Positions 19,666 to 30,716 of a stretch of 64,000 bases of DNA are shown in pieces. Origin of the DNA: Polynucleobacter necessarius (GTDB lineage: Bacteria > Pseudomonadota > Gammaproteobacteria > Burkholderiales > Burkholderiaceae); assembly GCF_900095205.1 (NCBI RefSeq), contig NZ_LT606951.1, positions 1,786,263-1,850,262 on the forward strand, given 5' to 3'. A program made the translations under genes and the position numbers. Numbering within the stretch: the first letter of the stretch is position 1; the number at the start of each line of letters is the position of its first letter. The notes beneath the pieces were generated by a model. It was not told the DNA's origin and ran no database searches. It saw only the letters and a program-made list of their open reading frames with translations.

Positions 19666-21006
19666 TTAATCTGCTTGCTTGCGTAAAAAGGCTGGGATTT
19701 CATAGTAATCAGCCCCTTTATCCAACATGGATTTAGCCTGAAGTGAGCTGTCTGCGCCTAATGTAGGTGCAGGAGTCGCTTCACGAGAGCTACGAAAAAC
19801 TCGCGGTAAATCATACTGGCTGTAATCAACCCCGCCACTTGCTGATGGACTTGGGGCTGCAGGCGCAATACCAGAACCTGTTAACGCCATTCCTGCGCTA
19901 GCATCTAAAGCGGAATCCACATTCGCTTTACTCATGACCGCTGATGCGCTAGCAGGAGCAAAACTATTTAAATCCGCCATGGTTGGCATTGCATCATGTG
20001 TACCAGTAGCCTGTCTCCAAACCACTTCAGGCTGATTATTTTTGCATGCCTGAGGATTATTCAAGCCAGTAGCAACAACAGTCACACGCAAGGCATCACC
20101 CAAACTTTCGTCATATACAGTACCGAAAATCACAGTTGCATCATCTGCAGCATATCCGCGGATTGCAGCCATCACTTCACGAGTTTCAGACAACTTCAAT
20201 GAACGGCTAGCTGTAATGTTTACCAATACGCCACGTGCACCAGATAAATCAACGCCTTCCAGCAATGGTGATGCAACTGCAGCTTCAGCAGCTAAGCGTG
20301 CACGATCCATACCAGAAACAGTTGCTGTTCCCAGCATCGCTTTGCCTTGCTCGCCCATTACCGTCTTTACGTCTTCAAAGTCAACGTTAATCAAACCTTG
20401 AACATTGATAATTTCCGCAATGCCAGAAACAGCGTTATGCAACACATCATCAGCACAAGCAAATGCCTTATCAAACTCAGCGTCTTCACCCATCACTTCA
20501 AAAAGTTTTTCATTGAGAACAACAATGAGTGAATCTACATACGATTCGAGTTTAGAAGCACCGTTCTCTGCCACCTTTAATCGCTTCACTCCCTCAAAAT
20601 CAAATGGCTTACTGATTACACCAACAGTAAGAATGCCCATCTCTTTTGCTACTTGAGCTACGACTGGGGCTGCTCCTGTTCCGGTACCACCGCCCATACC
20701 TGCAGTGATAAATACCATATGTGCACCTTGCAATGTATCTGCAATGCGAGCGCGAGCTTCTTCAGCAGAAGCAGCACCAATTTCTGGTTTAGCCCCAGCG
20801 CCTAATCCGCTAGAGCCCAATTGCAAATTCACAGATGCCTCAGAACGCTGTAAAGCGCCAGCATCGGTGTTCATGCAAATGAACTCTACTCCGCTCACTC
20901 CGCGACGGATCATATGCTGGACAGCATTACCACCAGCGCCACCGACTCCAACCACTTTAATGATGGTCTTGCCAGCTGTTTCTTGATCTAACATTTCAAA
21001 TTCCAT
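19666..21006 (-). CDS. ftsZ: cell division protein FtsZ
   Basis: 446 residues. Tubulin signature GGGTGTG at residues 105-111, N-terminal [15 protein letters not shown], and the C-terminal conserved tail [11 protein letters not shown] that binds FtsA and ZipA. A strong Shine-Dalgarno AGGAGG (21011-21016, minus strand) precedes the ATG, fitting high expression. FtsZ polymerises with GTP into the division ring. Last of the dcw cluster, 48 bases after ftsA. Confidence 0.98.
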   Translation of the reverse strand: MEFEMLDQETAGKTIIKVVGVGGAGGNAVQHMIRRGVSGVEFICMNTDAGALQRSEASVNLQLGSSGLGAGAKPEIGAASAEEARARIADTLQGAHMVFITAGMGGGTGTGAAPVVAQVAKEMGILTVGVISKPFDFEGVKRLKVAENGASKLESYVDSLIVVLNEKLFEVMGEDAEFDKAFACADDVLHNAVSGIAEIINVQGLINVDFEDVKTVMGEQGKAMLGTATVSGMDRARLAAEAAVASPLLEGVDLSGARGVLVNITASRSLKLSETREVMAAIRGYAADDATVIFGTVYDESLGDALRVTVVATGLNNPQACKNNQPEVVWRQATGTHDAMPTMADLNSFAPASASAVMSKANVDSALDASAGMALTGSGIAPAAPSPSASGGVDYSQYDLPRVFRSSREATPAPTLGADSSLQAKSMLDKGADYYEIPAFLRKQAD

Positions 21007-21054
21007 ATACCCTCCTAGGTAAGAACGTACTACATTGACGACGACGAAAAAAAC

Positions 21055-22284
21055 TTAAAAATTTCCTGCGAACCATTCCTTCATGCGCGAGATCACTCCT
21101 TGCAGAGCACCCGATTGAGAAACTCGACGACCACGCAGTAACTGGACCTGGCCTTCCATCATCAATCCAATGCTGGTGGCATATCTAGGGCTACGCAAAA
21201 CCTCATGTAAATGTCCGCGATATTCAAGTGTACCAACGCGAGCGGGTCTTAAGAAAACTTGCTCAGCCAACTCCACCATGCCTGGCATTAATGCAGTACC
21301 GCCAGTCAGAACAATTCCAGAAGAAACCATATCTTCGTAACCAGAATCACGAACTACACCTCTTACTAGCGTAAATAATTCTTCAACTCGAGGCTCAATA
21401 ATTGCTGCGAGAGCTTGCTTAGACATTGGGCGCGGCTCACGATCTCCCACACCAGGAACATCAATCATTGCAGTTGGATCTGCCATCTCTTGACGCGCGA
21501 TGCCATAGGTAATTTTCAAATCTTCCGCATCAATGGTTGGCGTACGCAATGCCATGGCAATGTCATTAGTAATTTGATCGCCTGCGATAGGAATAACAGC
21601 GGTATGGCGAATTGAACCATGACAATAAATAGCAATGTCTGTTGTGCCACCACCTATATCCACTAAGACGACGCCAAGTTCTTTCTCATCTTCAGTTAAT
21701 ACCGCTAGACTTGAAGCCAACGGTTGCAAAATAAGATCATTTACCTCAAGACCGCAACGACGTACACACTTCACAATATTTTGCGCAGCACTTACTGCTC
21801 CGGTAACAATGTGTACCTTTACCTCTAAACGCAGACCACTCATACCAATAGGTTCACGTACATCTTCTTGCCCATCAATAATGAATTCTTGAACGAGGAT
21901 ATGTAGGATCTGCTGATCAGTTGGAATATTGATTGCTTTTGCTGTTTCTAAAACACGCTCCACATCGCCAGGACCAACTTCTTTATCTCGTATTGCAACC
22001 ATGCCACTAGAGTTAAAGCTCACAATGTGATTACCTGCAATACCAGTAAATACTTGCACGATCTGACGATCAGCCATCACTTCAGCCTCTTCAAGCGCTT
22101 TCTGAATTGACTGAACAGTAGCTTCAATATTGACTACAACACCTTTTTTTAGACCTTTGGACGCTGTTTGACCAACCCCAACTACATTGAATTGACCATC
22201 AGGGGCTAATTCGGCCACCAAGGCAACTACCTTGGAAGTTCCAATATCTAAACCAACCAAAATATCTCGATTGTCTTTGCTCAT
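21055..22284 (-). CDS. ftsA: cell division protein FtsA
   Basis: 409 residues, actin-like ATPase: VGLDIGTSKVVALVAE phosphate 1 motif, VVLVDIGGGTTDIAIYC phosphate 2, and an amphipathic C-terminal helix (MKEWFAGNF) that tethers it to the membrane. It anchors FtsZ to the inner membrane and recruits later division proteins. Starts 4 bases after ftsQ ends and is followed by ftsZ. Confidence 0.97.
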   Translation of the reverse strand: MSKDNRDILVGLDIGTSKVVALVAELAPDGQFNVVGVGQTASKGLKKGVVVNIEATVQSIQKALEEAEVMADRQIVQVFTGIAGNHIVSFNSSGMVAIRDKEVGPGDVERVLETAKAINIPTDQQILHILVQEFIIDGQEDVREPIGMSGLRLEVKVHIVTGAVSAAQNIVKCVRRCGLEVNDLILQPLASSLAVLTEDEKELGVVLVDIGGGTTDIAIYCHGSIRHTAVIPIAGDQITNDIAMALRTPTIDAEDLKITYGIARQEMADPTAMIDVPGVGDREPRPMSKQALAAIIEPRVEELFTLVRGVVRDSGYEDMVSSGIVLTGGTALMPGMVELAEQVFLRPARVGTLEYRGHLHEVLRSPRYATSIGLMMEGQVQLLRGRRVSQSGALQGVISRMKEWFAGNF

Positions 22285-22288
22285 TGTT

Positions 22289-23137
22289 TCAACTCACTTT
22301 TTTTCCATCTACTTCATTTTTCTTCAAACTTACAGAGGCAAGATGAACAGCAAAACCATTTGCATAACGTAAATCGACTGCATCAATTCGGTTAGCCCAC
22401 TTTTCTTGCACTTGAGGCCAATACTTAAATAAACGTGCAACACGCTCCTCAGTTAAATTTTTGTCGGAGCTTTCCTCATCGCGCCCAAACTCAACCTTCA
22501 TTCCATTGGAGAGCTTGACATGCCATGCATAGCACTCAGTAAGGGCAAGACTAGTTACTTCTGCACCCCATGGCTTAAACCAGTTGTTAGCTTTTTCATA
22601 AAGACTCATTACTTCTTTGCCCGCATCTGCAGGACCTGAGAAATCGATCAGACGTATATCCTCACTCACATCAGAAACGCGCCCAGAAAATAGCTCGCCA
22701 TGTGTATTCATGAGGGTGTGACTTTCTGATCCACCCCAAGTACCAAATGGCTTCTGCTCCTCGATACTCACTACCAATCCATTTGGCCAGACCCTACGTA
22801 CATTGGCATGTCGTACCCAAGACATACTCTCAAAGCCACGCTTCACATCCTCTAGGCATACGCTGAAGAAATTACCCTGCACCGTTTCTAATACTTGTTG
22901 CTTCACAATCGACTTATTAATATGTTTCAACGTTTGTCCAGCGACAGGTTCTATTTGAATTTGTTTTAAAGCAAATACTGGTCGTTGACTTAACCAAGCC
23001 AATATGCCCGCGACTAACATCACCATGAAACAACGCATCAATAGACGACTCAGCTTCTCCATGCGATCAGAGTGATCCCAAAAAGGAGCCATCAACATAG
23101 AGAAAATTTCACCAAATCGGTCCATGAAGTTGCTCAT
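22289..23137 (-). CDS. ftsQ: cell division protein FtsQ
   Basis: 282 residues from ATG 23137, chosen because it overlaps the ddl stop as ATGA and has GGAG just upstream; a start at 23182 is also open. A short cytoplasmic part, one membrane helix (about residues 33-50, [13 protein letters not shown]), then a periplasmic POTRA domain beginning [10 protein letters not shown] and the FtsQ domain ([28 protein letters not shown]). It links early and late divisome proteins. Confidence 0.95.
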   Translation of the reverse strand: MSNFMDRFGEIFSMLMAPFWDHSDRMEKLSRLLMRCFMVMLVAGILAWLSQRPVFALKQIQIEPVAGQTLKHINKSIVKQQVLETVQGNFFSVCLEDVKRGFESMSWVRHANVRRVWPNGLVVSIEEQKPFGTWGGSESHTLMNTHGELFSGRVSDVSEDIRLIDFSGPADAGKEVMSLYEKANNWFKPWGAEVTSLALTECYAWHVKLSNGMKVEFGRDEESSDKNLTEERVARLFKYWPQVQEKWANRIDAVDLRYANGFAVHLASVSLKKNEVDGKKVS

Positions 23138-24147
23138 GAAGGAGCGCCCTCTCTTTGCAGCAATGTTTGGCTTAATAGCCAAAGCACTAAATCTGCGTAA
23201 TCAACTCCAACAGCTTTAGCAGCCATTGGCACTAAAGAATGCGAAGTCATGCCTGGTGAAGTATTCATTTCCAGCAAATAAGGTTTGCCTGTTTTTTTAT
23301 CCAACATCACATCGGCACGACCCCACGTGCGGCATCCTAAAGCCTTATATGCAGCTAAAGCTAACTCTTGAACAGCTGCATTGACTTCTGGCGCAACCCC
23401 AGTGGGGCATAAATACTGAGTTTCATCTGAAAAGTACTTATTATGAAAATCATAATTTGCTTGCGGTGGAATAATTTTGATTACTGGCAAAGCCTCAGCA
23501 GATTTCCCATAACCAGCTAACGGACAAGTTAATTCATCGCCAATAATGCAGGTCTCTGCAACCACTTTATTATCCAATCCAGCAGCAAGCTTGTATGCGG
23601 CGGGCAATTCTTCCACTGATTTCACTTTAGTTAAACCCAAAGAGGAGCCTTCATGTGCGGGCTTCACAATTAACGGCAAACCCAAATGCTGTACAACTGC
23701 ATTCCAATCGCTTGTTGCAGTTAGTTCCTCATACTCAGGAGTAGATAAGCCGTTGCTCATCCAGATCTGTTTTGTTGCAATCTTGTCGATAGCTAAAGCG
23801 GAGGCCAAAACGCCACTGCCGGTGTAAGGCAAACCTAACAACTCTAATAAACCTTGAATGGTTCCATCTTCACCAAAGCGACCATGCAGAGAAATGAAAA
23901 TGCGATCAAATTTTTCTTTGGCCAATTCTGTAGGGCAACGTAAGCCCGTATCAAAGGCATGTGCATCAATACCCTTCGACAGTAATGCATCTAAAACACC
24001 ATTGCCAGACATTAGAGAGATTTCTCTCTCGCCAGACTTTCCACCAAGCAAAACACCTACTCGACCCAAAGACTTCACATCTAAGCCAGCTAAGCTAGCC
24101 TGCACGCGTTCACCCCAAGAACTCAAATTTGCATCCATCTTAGACAT
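23134..24147 (-). CDS. ddl: D-alanine--D-alanine ligase
   Basis: 337 residues, ATP-grasp fold. [18 protein letters not shown] at the N-terminus, [19 protein letters not shown], and [17 protein letters not shown] near the C-terminus are the family signatures. Makes the D-Ala-D-Ala dipeptide used by MurF. The start overlaps murC by 8 bases; an alternative ATG nine bases later is possible. It overlaps ftsQ by ATGA. Confidence 0.96.
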   Translation of the reverse strand: MSKMDANLSSWGERVQASLAGLDVKSLGRVGVLLGGKSGEREISLMSGNGVLDALLSKGIDAHAFDTGLRCPTELAKEKFDRIFISLHGRFGEDGTIQGLLELLGLPYTGSGVLASALAIDKIATKQIWMSNGLSTPEYEELTATSDWNAVVQHLGLPLIVKPAHEGSSLGLTKVKSVEELPAAYKLAAGLDNKVVAETCIIGDELTCPLAGYGKSAEALPVIKIIPPQANYDFHNKYFSDETQYLCPTGVAPEVNAAVQELALAAYKALGCRTWGRADVMLDKKTGKPYLLEMNTSPGMTSHSLVPMAAKAVGVDYADLVLWLLSQTLLQREGAPS

Positions 24148-25576
24148 ACTTTGCCTCCACCAACATATGCGGCAAAGCAGAAATTGATCCTGCGCCCATC
24201 GTAATCAACACATCCCCATCTTTTAAAACTTGACTTAATTTTTCTGGCATCTCAGTAACATTTGCAGCAAATGCTACTGCATCCGAATTTAATAATGATT
24301 TAGAGTTTTTATCTTCAGCAATCGCGGCTTTCATCAAGCTCTTGCCATCTGCACCTGGAATTTTTGCCTCGCCCGCTGGATACACATCAGTCAACACTAA
24401 GGCATCAAAATTTCTAAGGACTTGGACAAATTCTCCGAAGCAATCACGAGTTCTTGTAAAGCGGTGTGGCTGGAATGCTAAAACCAAGCGACGTCCTGGA
24501 TATGCCCCTCTTGCTGCGGCCAAGGTTGCTGCCATCTCCACAGGATGATGTCCATAGTCATCAATCAAGGTAAAGCTACCGCCTGCTACCAATGCAATTT
24601 CTCCATGACACTGAAAGCGGCGCCCAACACCACCAAACTCAGAGAGCGCCTTAGTAATAGCCTCATCGCCAACACCCAACTCAGTAGCTATTCCAATAGC
24701 AGCCAATGCATTACGGACGTTATGTATGCCTGGCAAATTCAGGGTGATATTGAGTAGTCCTGGTTTATTACCATGTCTTCGAACCGTGCGACGGTCTACT
24801 GTAAAGTGCATTTGGGCGCCATCAGCACGAACATTGCTTGCACGAATATCTGCATCTTCTGATAGCCCATAACGAAGAACAGGTTGAGATACGAAAGGAA
24901 TGATGTCGCGTACATTGGCATCATCAATGCAAAGGACTGCCACGCCATAAAATGGCATACGCTGAATAAACTGGACAAATGCTTGCTTCAAGCGCGCCAT
25001 ATCATGCTGGTATGTTTCCATATGATCGGCATCAATGTTGGTAACCACCTCCATTGCTGGAAATAGTTGCAAGAATGATGCATCCGATTCGTCTGCTTCA
25101 ACCACAATAAAATCACCACGTCCTAGACGCGCATTAGCACCAGCAGAATTTAGCTTACCGCCAATCACAAAAGTTGGATCAAGGCCGCCTTCAGCTAAAA
25201 CTGATGCAACTAAGCTAGTTGTTGTCGTTTTGCCATGTGTCCCAGCAATCGCGATACCCTGCTTGAGGCGCATCAATTCACCCAACATGACGGCACGCTG
25301 AATGACTGGAACCTTTGCTGCACGTGCGGCCAAAACCTCTGGGTTATTTCCAGTAACTGCAGTAGAGATCACAACTGCTTCAGCAGTGCCAATATTTTTA
25401 GGATCGTGGCCAATGTGAATCACAGCACCCAAATCTTTTAGTCGCTTAGTAACTGCGCCCTCAGCCAGATCTGACCCTGAGACTTGGTATCCCAAATTCA
25501 AAAGAACCTCGGCAATACCGCTCATACCAGCACCGCCGATACCAATGAAATAAATTTGCTGAACAATATGCTTCAT
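24140..25576 (-). CDS. murC: UDP-N-acetylmuramate--L-alanine ligase
   Basis: 478 residues from ATG 25576 ([20 protein letters not shown]), which overlaps the murG stop as ATGA. ATP-binding [10 protein letters not shown], the [10 protein letters not shown] motif and [13 protein letters not shown] are present. Adds L-alanine to UDP-MurNAc in cytosolic peptidoglycan precursor synthesis. Intact. Confidence 0.97.
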   Translation of the reverse strand: MKHIVQQIYFIGIGGAGMSGIAEVLLNLGYQVSGSDLAEGAVTKRLKDLGAVIHIGHDPKNIGTAEAVVISTAVTGNNPEVLAARAAKVPVIQRAVMLGELMRLKQGIAIAGTHGKTTTTSLVASVLAEGGLDPTFVIGGKLNSAGANARLGRGDFIVVEADESDASFLQLFPAMEVVTNIDADHMETYQHDMARLKQAFVQFIQRMPFYGVAVLCIDDANVRDIIPFVSQPVLRYGLSEDADIRASNVRADGAQMHFTVDRRTVRRHGNKPGLLNITLNLPGIHNVRNALAAIGIATELGVGDEAITKALSEFGGVGRRFQCHGEIALVAGGSFTLIDDYGHHPVEMAATLAAARGAYPGRRLVLAFQPHRFTRTRDCFGEFVQVLRNFDALVLTDVYPAGEAKIPGADGKSLMKAAIAEDKNSKSLLNSDAVAFAANVTEMPEKLSQVLKDGDVLITMGAGSISALPHMLVEAKYV

Positions 25577-26646
25577 ATACCTACCCCCGCACAATCTGCA
25601 CATATTTCAGCTACTCGTTGGGTAGCATGCGGCTTAGCTAATGCATGAGCACGTAACGCCATCTCTTTTAAGTCTGTGCGATTTAAATTTTGAATCATTA
25701 AAGCCAAATCTTGCGGGTTCAGAAATTGTTGAGGCAACAACACTGCAGCATCTGCATTTGATAAAAATTGTGCATTAGCAGTTTGATGATCATCAATCGC
25801 AAATGGGAATGGAATCAAGCAAGAGGCAACGCCACATGCCGCTATTTCAGAAACTATCATGGCGCCAGATCGACAAATTACCAAATCTGCTTGTGAGTAT
25901 GCAGCTGGCATATCGTCGATAAAAGGACGAATATCTGCAGTCACACCTAAGTCAGCGTATCGCTTTTGAAGATCTGCAAGATGCTTATCGCCAGCCTGAT
26001 GGACAACTTTAGGACGTGACTCCTCTGGCATTAATGCTAATGCGGCTGGAATATTTTCATTTAGGGCTGCGGCTCCAAGACTACCGCCCACCACTAATAT
26101 AGATAAGGGTCCTTGACGCTGCTCATATCTGACCGAAGGTGCCAGCATATGATCAAATTCTTCGCGAATTGGATTACCAACCCACTCTGCATTTGCCATC
26201 GTGTTGGGGAAGCCGGCCAGGGTTCGCATAGCAATTTTGCTCAGCACTAAATTTGCACTGCCCGCAATTGAATTGGATTCATGCAAGACTAATGGGCGTT
26301 TTAAGAATTTAGTAACTAAGCCGCCCGGGAATGTAATGTAGCCACCCATACCTAATACAACATTTGGCTTTAATCGACGCATGATCTTCCAACTTTGGAA
26401 GCATGCTCGCATGAGGTTGATGGGTAGCATCAACTTTGTTTTTAAGCCTTTACCACGTAAGCCGCCAAACTCAACCGCCTCAAATGGAAAATCACAAGAC
26501 TTCACAAGGCGATATTCCATACCAGCCTGATTCCCCAGCCAAAAAACAGTCCATCCACAAATCCGTAAATATTCAGCGACAGCAAGTCCTGGAAATATAT
26601 GCCCACCAGTGCCACCAGCCATCACCAAGATTGAGGGTTTAGTCAA
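25573..26646 (-). CDS. murG: UDP-N-acetylglucosamine--N-acetylmuramyl-(pentapeptide) pyrophosphoryl-undecaprenol N-acetylglucosamine transferase
   Basis: 357 residues, GT-B glycosyltransferase. [15 protein letters not shown] at the N-terminus binds lipid [17 protein letters not shown] and [13 protein letters not shown] are the nucleotide-sugar binding motifs. Makes lipid II from lipid I on the inner face of the membrane. Four-base overlaps with ftsW before and murC after it. Confidence 0.97.
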   Translation of the reverse strand: MTKPSILVMAGGTGGHIFPGLAVAEYLRICGWTVFWLGNQAGMEYRLVKSCDFPFEAVEFGGLRGKGLKTKLMLPINLMRACFQSWKIMRRLKPNVVLGMGGYITFPGGLVTKFLKRPLVLHESNSIAGSANLVLSKIAMRTLAGFPNTMANAEWVGNPIREEFDHMLAPSVRYEQRQGPLSILVVGGSLGAAALNENIPAALALMPEESRPKVVHQAGDKHLADLQKRYADLGVTADIRPFIDDMPAAYSQADLVICRSGAMIVSEIAACGVASCLIPFPFAIDDHQTANAQFLSNADAAVLLPQQFLNPQDLALMIQNLNRTDLKEMALRAHALAKPHATQRVAEICADCAGVGI

Positions 26647-27914
26647 AGCTTCCCTCCGCGCATGAGGATGCGATTCTCATAATCGATACGCAATAACATT
26701 GCTACAGCAACGGCATTCATCAAAATTCCTGAGCCACCATAACTTACCAATGGCAAAGTCAAGCCCTTAGTGGGAAGCAGTCCAAGATTCACACCCATAT
26801 TGATAAAGGCTTGCCAACCAATCCAAATCGCCACCCCTTTAGCAGCTAGACCAGCAAAACTGCGATCCAATTGCAAAGCAGTACGACCAATCAAGAATGC
26901 ACGACGCACTATCCAATAGAACAGGAAGATCATGACTACTACACCCACAAAACCAAGCTCTTCACCAATTACAGCCATAATGAAATCGGTATGTGCCTCT
27001 GGTAAGTAGTGCAGTTTTTCAACACTACCGCCAAGTCCGGTACCAAACCATTCACCGCGCCCAAATGCCATGAGTGAATGGGTTAACTGATAACCCTTAT
27101 TAGCAGCGTTATCTACTTGCCAAGGGTCCATAAAAGCCAATATCCGTCCACGACGGAATGGAGAAAGCGCAATCATAGTTGCGCCACTCAATAAACCCAC
27201 CGCAATCAAACCACCAAATAATTTGGCGTTGATACCGCCTAAAAAGAGAATGCCAAATGCAATTAGCGCAACCACCACGAAGGCACCCATGTCAGGCTCA
27301 GCCATGAGGAGGCCGCCAACCAAAGCCACTGCAGTACCCATGGGCAGCATGCCCTTAACAAATGAGTGTAGATATTCTTGGCGTTGAACTGTATAGCTGG
27401 CCGCAAAAATCACTGCAGCAAATTTCATCAACTCGGATGACTGAAAATTCATGAGCCCCAAACGAATCCAACGTTTGGCCCCGTTCACACCCTTACCTAG
27501 ACCTGGAACTAAAACTACGATAAGCAATAAAACCGTAATACCAAAAATGACTGGAGAATAGCGATCCCAAACTTTGGTTGGAATATTAAAAACCCAAACC
27601 CCAACTCCAATAGCAATTACCAATGAGATCATGTGGCGAATAAGGAAAAAATTGCTGCTGTAGTTAGCGTACTTTGGTCCATCAGCTAAAGTAATAGATG
27701 CGGAGTACACCATCACTAGGCCAATTAACATCAGAGACAGAACTGCCCATACGAGCAATTGGTCATAATCCATCATGCGAGACCGGGTCTGTTCAACGCC
27801 CGATACTGCATCCCGCAAACCATTACGGAAGTTATCTATTCCGCCTCTGGAAAAATTCCAAAAGCGATTTAAGCCAAGGCGCTTTTCAGGAAATAACTTT
27901 TCTTTTATATTCAT
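26643..27914 (-). CDS. ftsW: lipid II polymerase / SEDS protein FtsW
   Basis: 423 residues with about ten membrane helices. SEDS signature LPEAHTDFIMAVIGEELGFVG and the C-terminal LPLVSYGGSGILMN are present. It has a longer charged N-terminal cytoplasmic part (about 50 residues) than RodA. It polymerises septal glycan with FtsI. Overlaps murD by 4 bases. Confidence 0.95.
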   Translation of the reverse strand: MNIKEKLFPEKRLGLNRFWNFSRGGIDNFRNGLRDAVSGVEQTRSRMMDYDQLLVWAVLSLMLIGLVMVYSASITLADGPKYANYSSNFFLIRHMISLVIAIGVGVWVFNIPTKVWDRYSPVIFGITVLLLIVVLVPGLGKGVNGAKRWIRLGLMNFQSSELMKFAAVIFAASYTVQRQEYLHSFVKGMLPMGTAVALVGGLLMAEPDMGAFVVVALIAFGILFLGGINAKLFGGLIAVGLLSGATMIALSPFRRGRILAFMDPWQVDNAANKGYQLTHSLMAFGRGEWFGTGLGGSVEKLHYLPEAHTDFIMAVIGEELGFVGVVVMIFLFYWIVRRAFLIGRTALQLDRSFAGLAAKGVAIWIGWQAFINMGVNLGLLPTKGLTLPLVSYGGSGILMNAVAVAMLLRIDYENRILMRGGKL

Positions 27915-29533
27915 ACCTGAGCACCCTCAAAGCGCATTCCAAGCTCCTCTACCTCTTCAGCAAATACCTGAGCTCGCTCGATATAGTCACGGAACTGATC
28001 AAGGCTTGCACAAGCTGGAGAAAGTAGAACTAAATCCCCAGAAATTGCTTCAGCAGCCGCAGCACGAACTGCAGAAACCAAATCTCCGCAATTAGCACTT
28101 GGAATTTCAGCACCTAAAGCTTCACCAATCGCAACGCCATCCTTGCCAATTAAGAATACGCCCTTCACAAAACGTAAAGCGGGCTCACGCAAAGGACTGA
28201 AATCTTGACCCTTACCATCACCACCAGCAATTAACCAAATACGCTTACCGGACTCATTACTGCCTAGTCCATTCAGGGCAGCGACGGCGGCACCTACATT
28301 AGTGCCTTTACTATCATCAACATATTCAACGTCTTTAACGATTGCAATACTTTGCACACGATGTGGCTCACCATGGTAGTCACGTAAGCCATGCAAGAGA
28401 ACGCTCATAGGCAAATGTGCGGCACGCGCCAAAGCAAGAGCTGCCAAAGCATTTAAAGTATTATGTCGACCGCGTATTCTTAAAGCATCGGCAGGAATCA
28501 AGCGCTTAAGACGTAAAGGCTCTTCATCCTCTACAACCGCAGATTTACGACGACGTTTTGGTTTCGGCTCTACATCCTCATCCACTTCAGCCCATACCAA
28601 CCAATCAATTCCGCCAGCTCGTAAGTCATGCTCAATCCCAAAAGCACCTTGCTCATCAGGTCGATTGGAGCCAAAAGTCACAATAGACCTCTCTGTCTTT
28701 TGTTCTTCAGAAAGCAAACCCATAACTAGAGAATCATCACGATTCAGAATGCACACCGTATCAGCGCCAAATATTTTTGACTTTGCCTCTGCGTAAGCCT
28801 GCATATCGCCATGCCAGTCCAAGTGGTCTTGCGTAATATTTAATACGGTTGCAGCCGTTGCATTGAATGTACAGGTATAGACCAGCTGAAAGCTGGATAA
28901 CTCTAAAACCCAAACATCTGGCATATCTTCGATTTGATCGGCTAAATCTAAGCAATTCATCAACTTCTCTAAAGCTGCAGGACTGATATTCCCGGCCACA
29001 GCAACTTTCTTACCAGCACGCTCACATAATTGCCCGGTTAATGCAGTAGTGGTTGTTTTGCCATTGGTACCAGTAATTGCCAATACTGCGGTTGCATAAG
29101 TCGACCCCTGGGTCAGCGCCATACGACTTAAGGCTGAAATTGCGCGCGCAAAAAATTCAATTTCGCTCCACACATCAATTTCCGCTTTTTCAGCCTCTGC
29201 CAAGAAAGTTTGGATTGGCTCTTGAAGAGGAGACAATCCGGGACTGATACCAATCACATCAATATTTTTAAGCAAGTCATCATCTAGATGTCCAAAACAA
29301 ATATCCTCTAAACCGGCTATGCAAAGCTCTTCTAACCAAGCATTTTGTCGTTCATTCAATGTTAATTGATCACGTGTATCCGCCAAACGTACATCAGCAC
29401 CATTCCTTAAGCACCACTTAGCCATGGCTACGCCAGATTCCCCTAATCCTAAAATGAGGAATCGGTTTGGTGCTTGATAGTCTTCATTGCTCATGAAGGC
29501 TGAATTTGCAAAAGCGTTTTCTAAAATCAACAT
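27911..29533 (-). CDS. murD: UDP-N-acetylmuramoyl-L-alanine--D-glutamate ligase
   Basis: 540 residues from the first ATG, longer than the usual 440-500. ATP-binding GTNGKTTTT at 154-162, LELSSFQL, NITQDHLDWHG and RGRHNTLNALAA are present. The extra length is mostly a charged loop at about residues 317-345 (PKPKRRRK then an acidic stretch) between the central and C-terminal domains; I recall a similar insertion in related Burkholderiaceae. The start could be ATG 29494 (MSNEDYQAPNRFLILGLG) instead. Adds D-glutamate to UDP-MurNAc-L-Ala. Confidence 0.95.
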   Translation of the reverse strand: MLILENAFANSAFMSNEDYQAPNRFLILGLGESGVAMAKWCLRNGADVRLADTRDQLTLNERQNAWLEELCIAGLEDICFGHLDDDLLKNIDVIGISPGLSPLQEPIQTFLAEAEKAEIDVWSEIEFFARAISALSRMALTQGSTYATAVLAITGTNGKTTTTALTGQLCERAGKKVAVAGNISPAALEKLMNCLDLADQIEDMPDVWVLELSSFQLVYTCTFNATAATVLNITQDHLDWHGDMQAYAEAKSKIFGADTVCILNRDDSLVMGLLSEEQKTERSIVTFGSNRPDEQGAFGIEHDLRAGGIDWLVWAEVDEDVEPKPKRRRKSAVVEDEEPLRLKRLIPADALRIRGRHNTLNALAALALARAAHLPMSVLLHGLRDYHGEPHRVQSIAIVKDVEYVDDSKGTNVGAAVAALNGLGSNESGKRIWLIAGGDGKGQDFSPLREPALRFVKGVFLIGKDGVAIGEALGAEIPSANCGDLVSAVRAAAAEAISGDLVLLSPACASLDQFRDYIERAQVFAEEVEELGMRFEGAQV

Positions 29534-29546
29534 AATTACTTTTGGA

Positions 29547-30716
29547 TCACCGTAACTTCAAACTAGATAAGCCAATTAAGACTAAGAGAATGGTGATAAT
29601 CCAGAAACGCACTACCACTTGTGTTTCCTTCCAACCGCCCAATTCAAAATGATGGTGCAAGGGCGCCATTCTGAAAATCCGACGACCCTCGCCAAAATGT
29701 TTCTTGGTGAACTTAAACCAAATTACTTGCAACATGACCGAAACAGTTTCGGCAACAAAAATGCCGCCCATCACAAATAAAACTATTTCTTGGCGAACAA
29801 TGACGGCAATAGTTCCAAGTGCACCACCTAAAGCAAGTGCTCCAACATCCCCCATGAAAACCTGTGCAGGATGGGTGTTGTACCAAAGGAATGCCAAGCC
29901 AGCGCCACCCATCGCGCCGCAGAAAATCATTAACTCGCCAGCGCCGGGAATATAGGGAAAGAGTAAGTACTTAGCATAAATCGCATTACCCATTACATAA
30001 GCAAAGGCACCTAAAGCAGCGCCTACCAATATCACTGGCATGATGACTAAACCATCAAGGCCATCAGTTAAATTGACAGCATTACTGCTACCAACAATCA
30101 CCAAGTAACTCAGAATGATGAAGCCCATTACACCCAATGGATAGCTGACCTCTTTTATAAAGGGCAGTAGCAAATTAGTTTTTGCTGGTAGATCCAATGC
30201 AAATCCACTTCTTAACCACTCATAAAATAACTGCAATACCTTGAGGTTATTCACCTCGGAGACAGAAAATGCTAGATAGATTGCAGCGAATAGGCCAATC
30301 AAGGTTTGCCAAAAGAATTTTTCTCTTGAAGCCATGCCCTTGGGATCTTTGTAGACCACCTTACGGTAATCATCTACCCATCCTACTAAGCCAAAACCAA
30401 AAGTAACAATCATCACGATCCATATAAATCGATTGCTCAGATCAGCCCACAGCATGCAAGAAATAAAGATGCCAAGCAAAATCAGAACACCGCCCATAGT
30501 TGGTGTGCCAGATTTCACTAAATGTGTTTGTGGCCCATCAGTTCGAACAGCCTGCCCTATCTTCAAAGCGGCCAATTTTCGAATCACCCAAGGTCCGACT
30601 GCCAAACCAATTAATAAAGCAGTAACCGTAGCCATCACTGCTCTAAAAGTGATGTAGTTAAAAACCCGGAAGAATCCAAAGTCATCTTGTAACCATTGCG
30701 CCTGCATTAAGAGCAT
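29547..30716 (-). CDS. mraY: phospho-N-acetylmuramoyl-pentapeptide-transferase
   Basis: 389 residues, about ten membrane helices. Signatures [22 protein letters not shown] and the C-terminal [14 protein letters not shown] are all present. It moves phospho-MurNAc-pentapeptide to undecaprenyl phosphate, making lipid I. Its start overlaps the end of murF by 10 bases. Confidence 0.97.
   Translation of the reverse strand: MLLMQAQWLQDDFGFFRVFNYITFRAVMATVTALLIGLAVGPWVIRKLAALKIGQAVRTDGPQTHLVKSGTPTMGGVLILLGIFISCMLWADLSNRFIWIVMIVTFGFGLVGWVDDYRKVVYKDPKGMASREKFFWQTLIGLFAAIYLAFSVSEVNNLKVLQLFYEWLRSGFALDLPAKTNLLLPFIKEVSYPLGVMGFIILSYLVIVGSSNAVNLTDGLDGLVIMPVILVGAALGAFAYVMGNAIYAKYLLFPYIPGAGELMIFCGAMGGAGLAFLWYNTHPAQVFMGDVGALALGGALGTIAVIVRQEIVLFVMGGIFVAETVSVMLQVIWFKFTKKHFGEGRRIFRMAPLHHHFELGGWKETQVVVRFWIITILLVLIGLSSLKLR

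Noticed and set aside
27698..28095. Plus-strand frames opposite ftsW and murD
   Set aside because: Antisense shadows; the ftsW/murD junction overlaps by 4 bases on the other strand.
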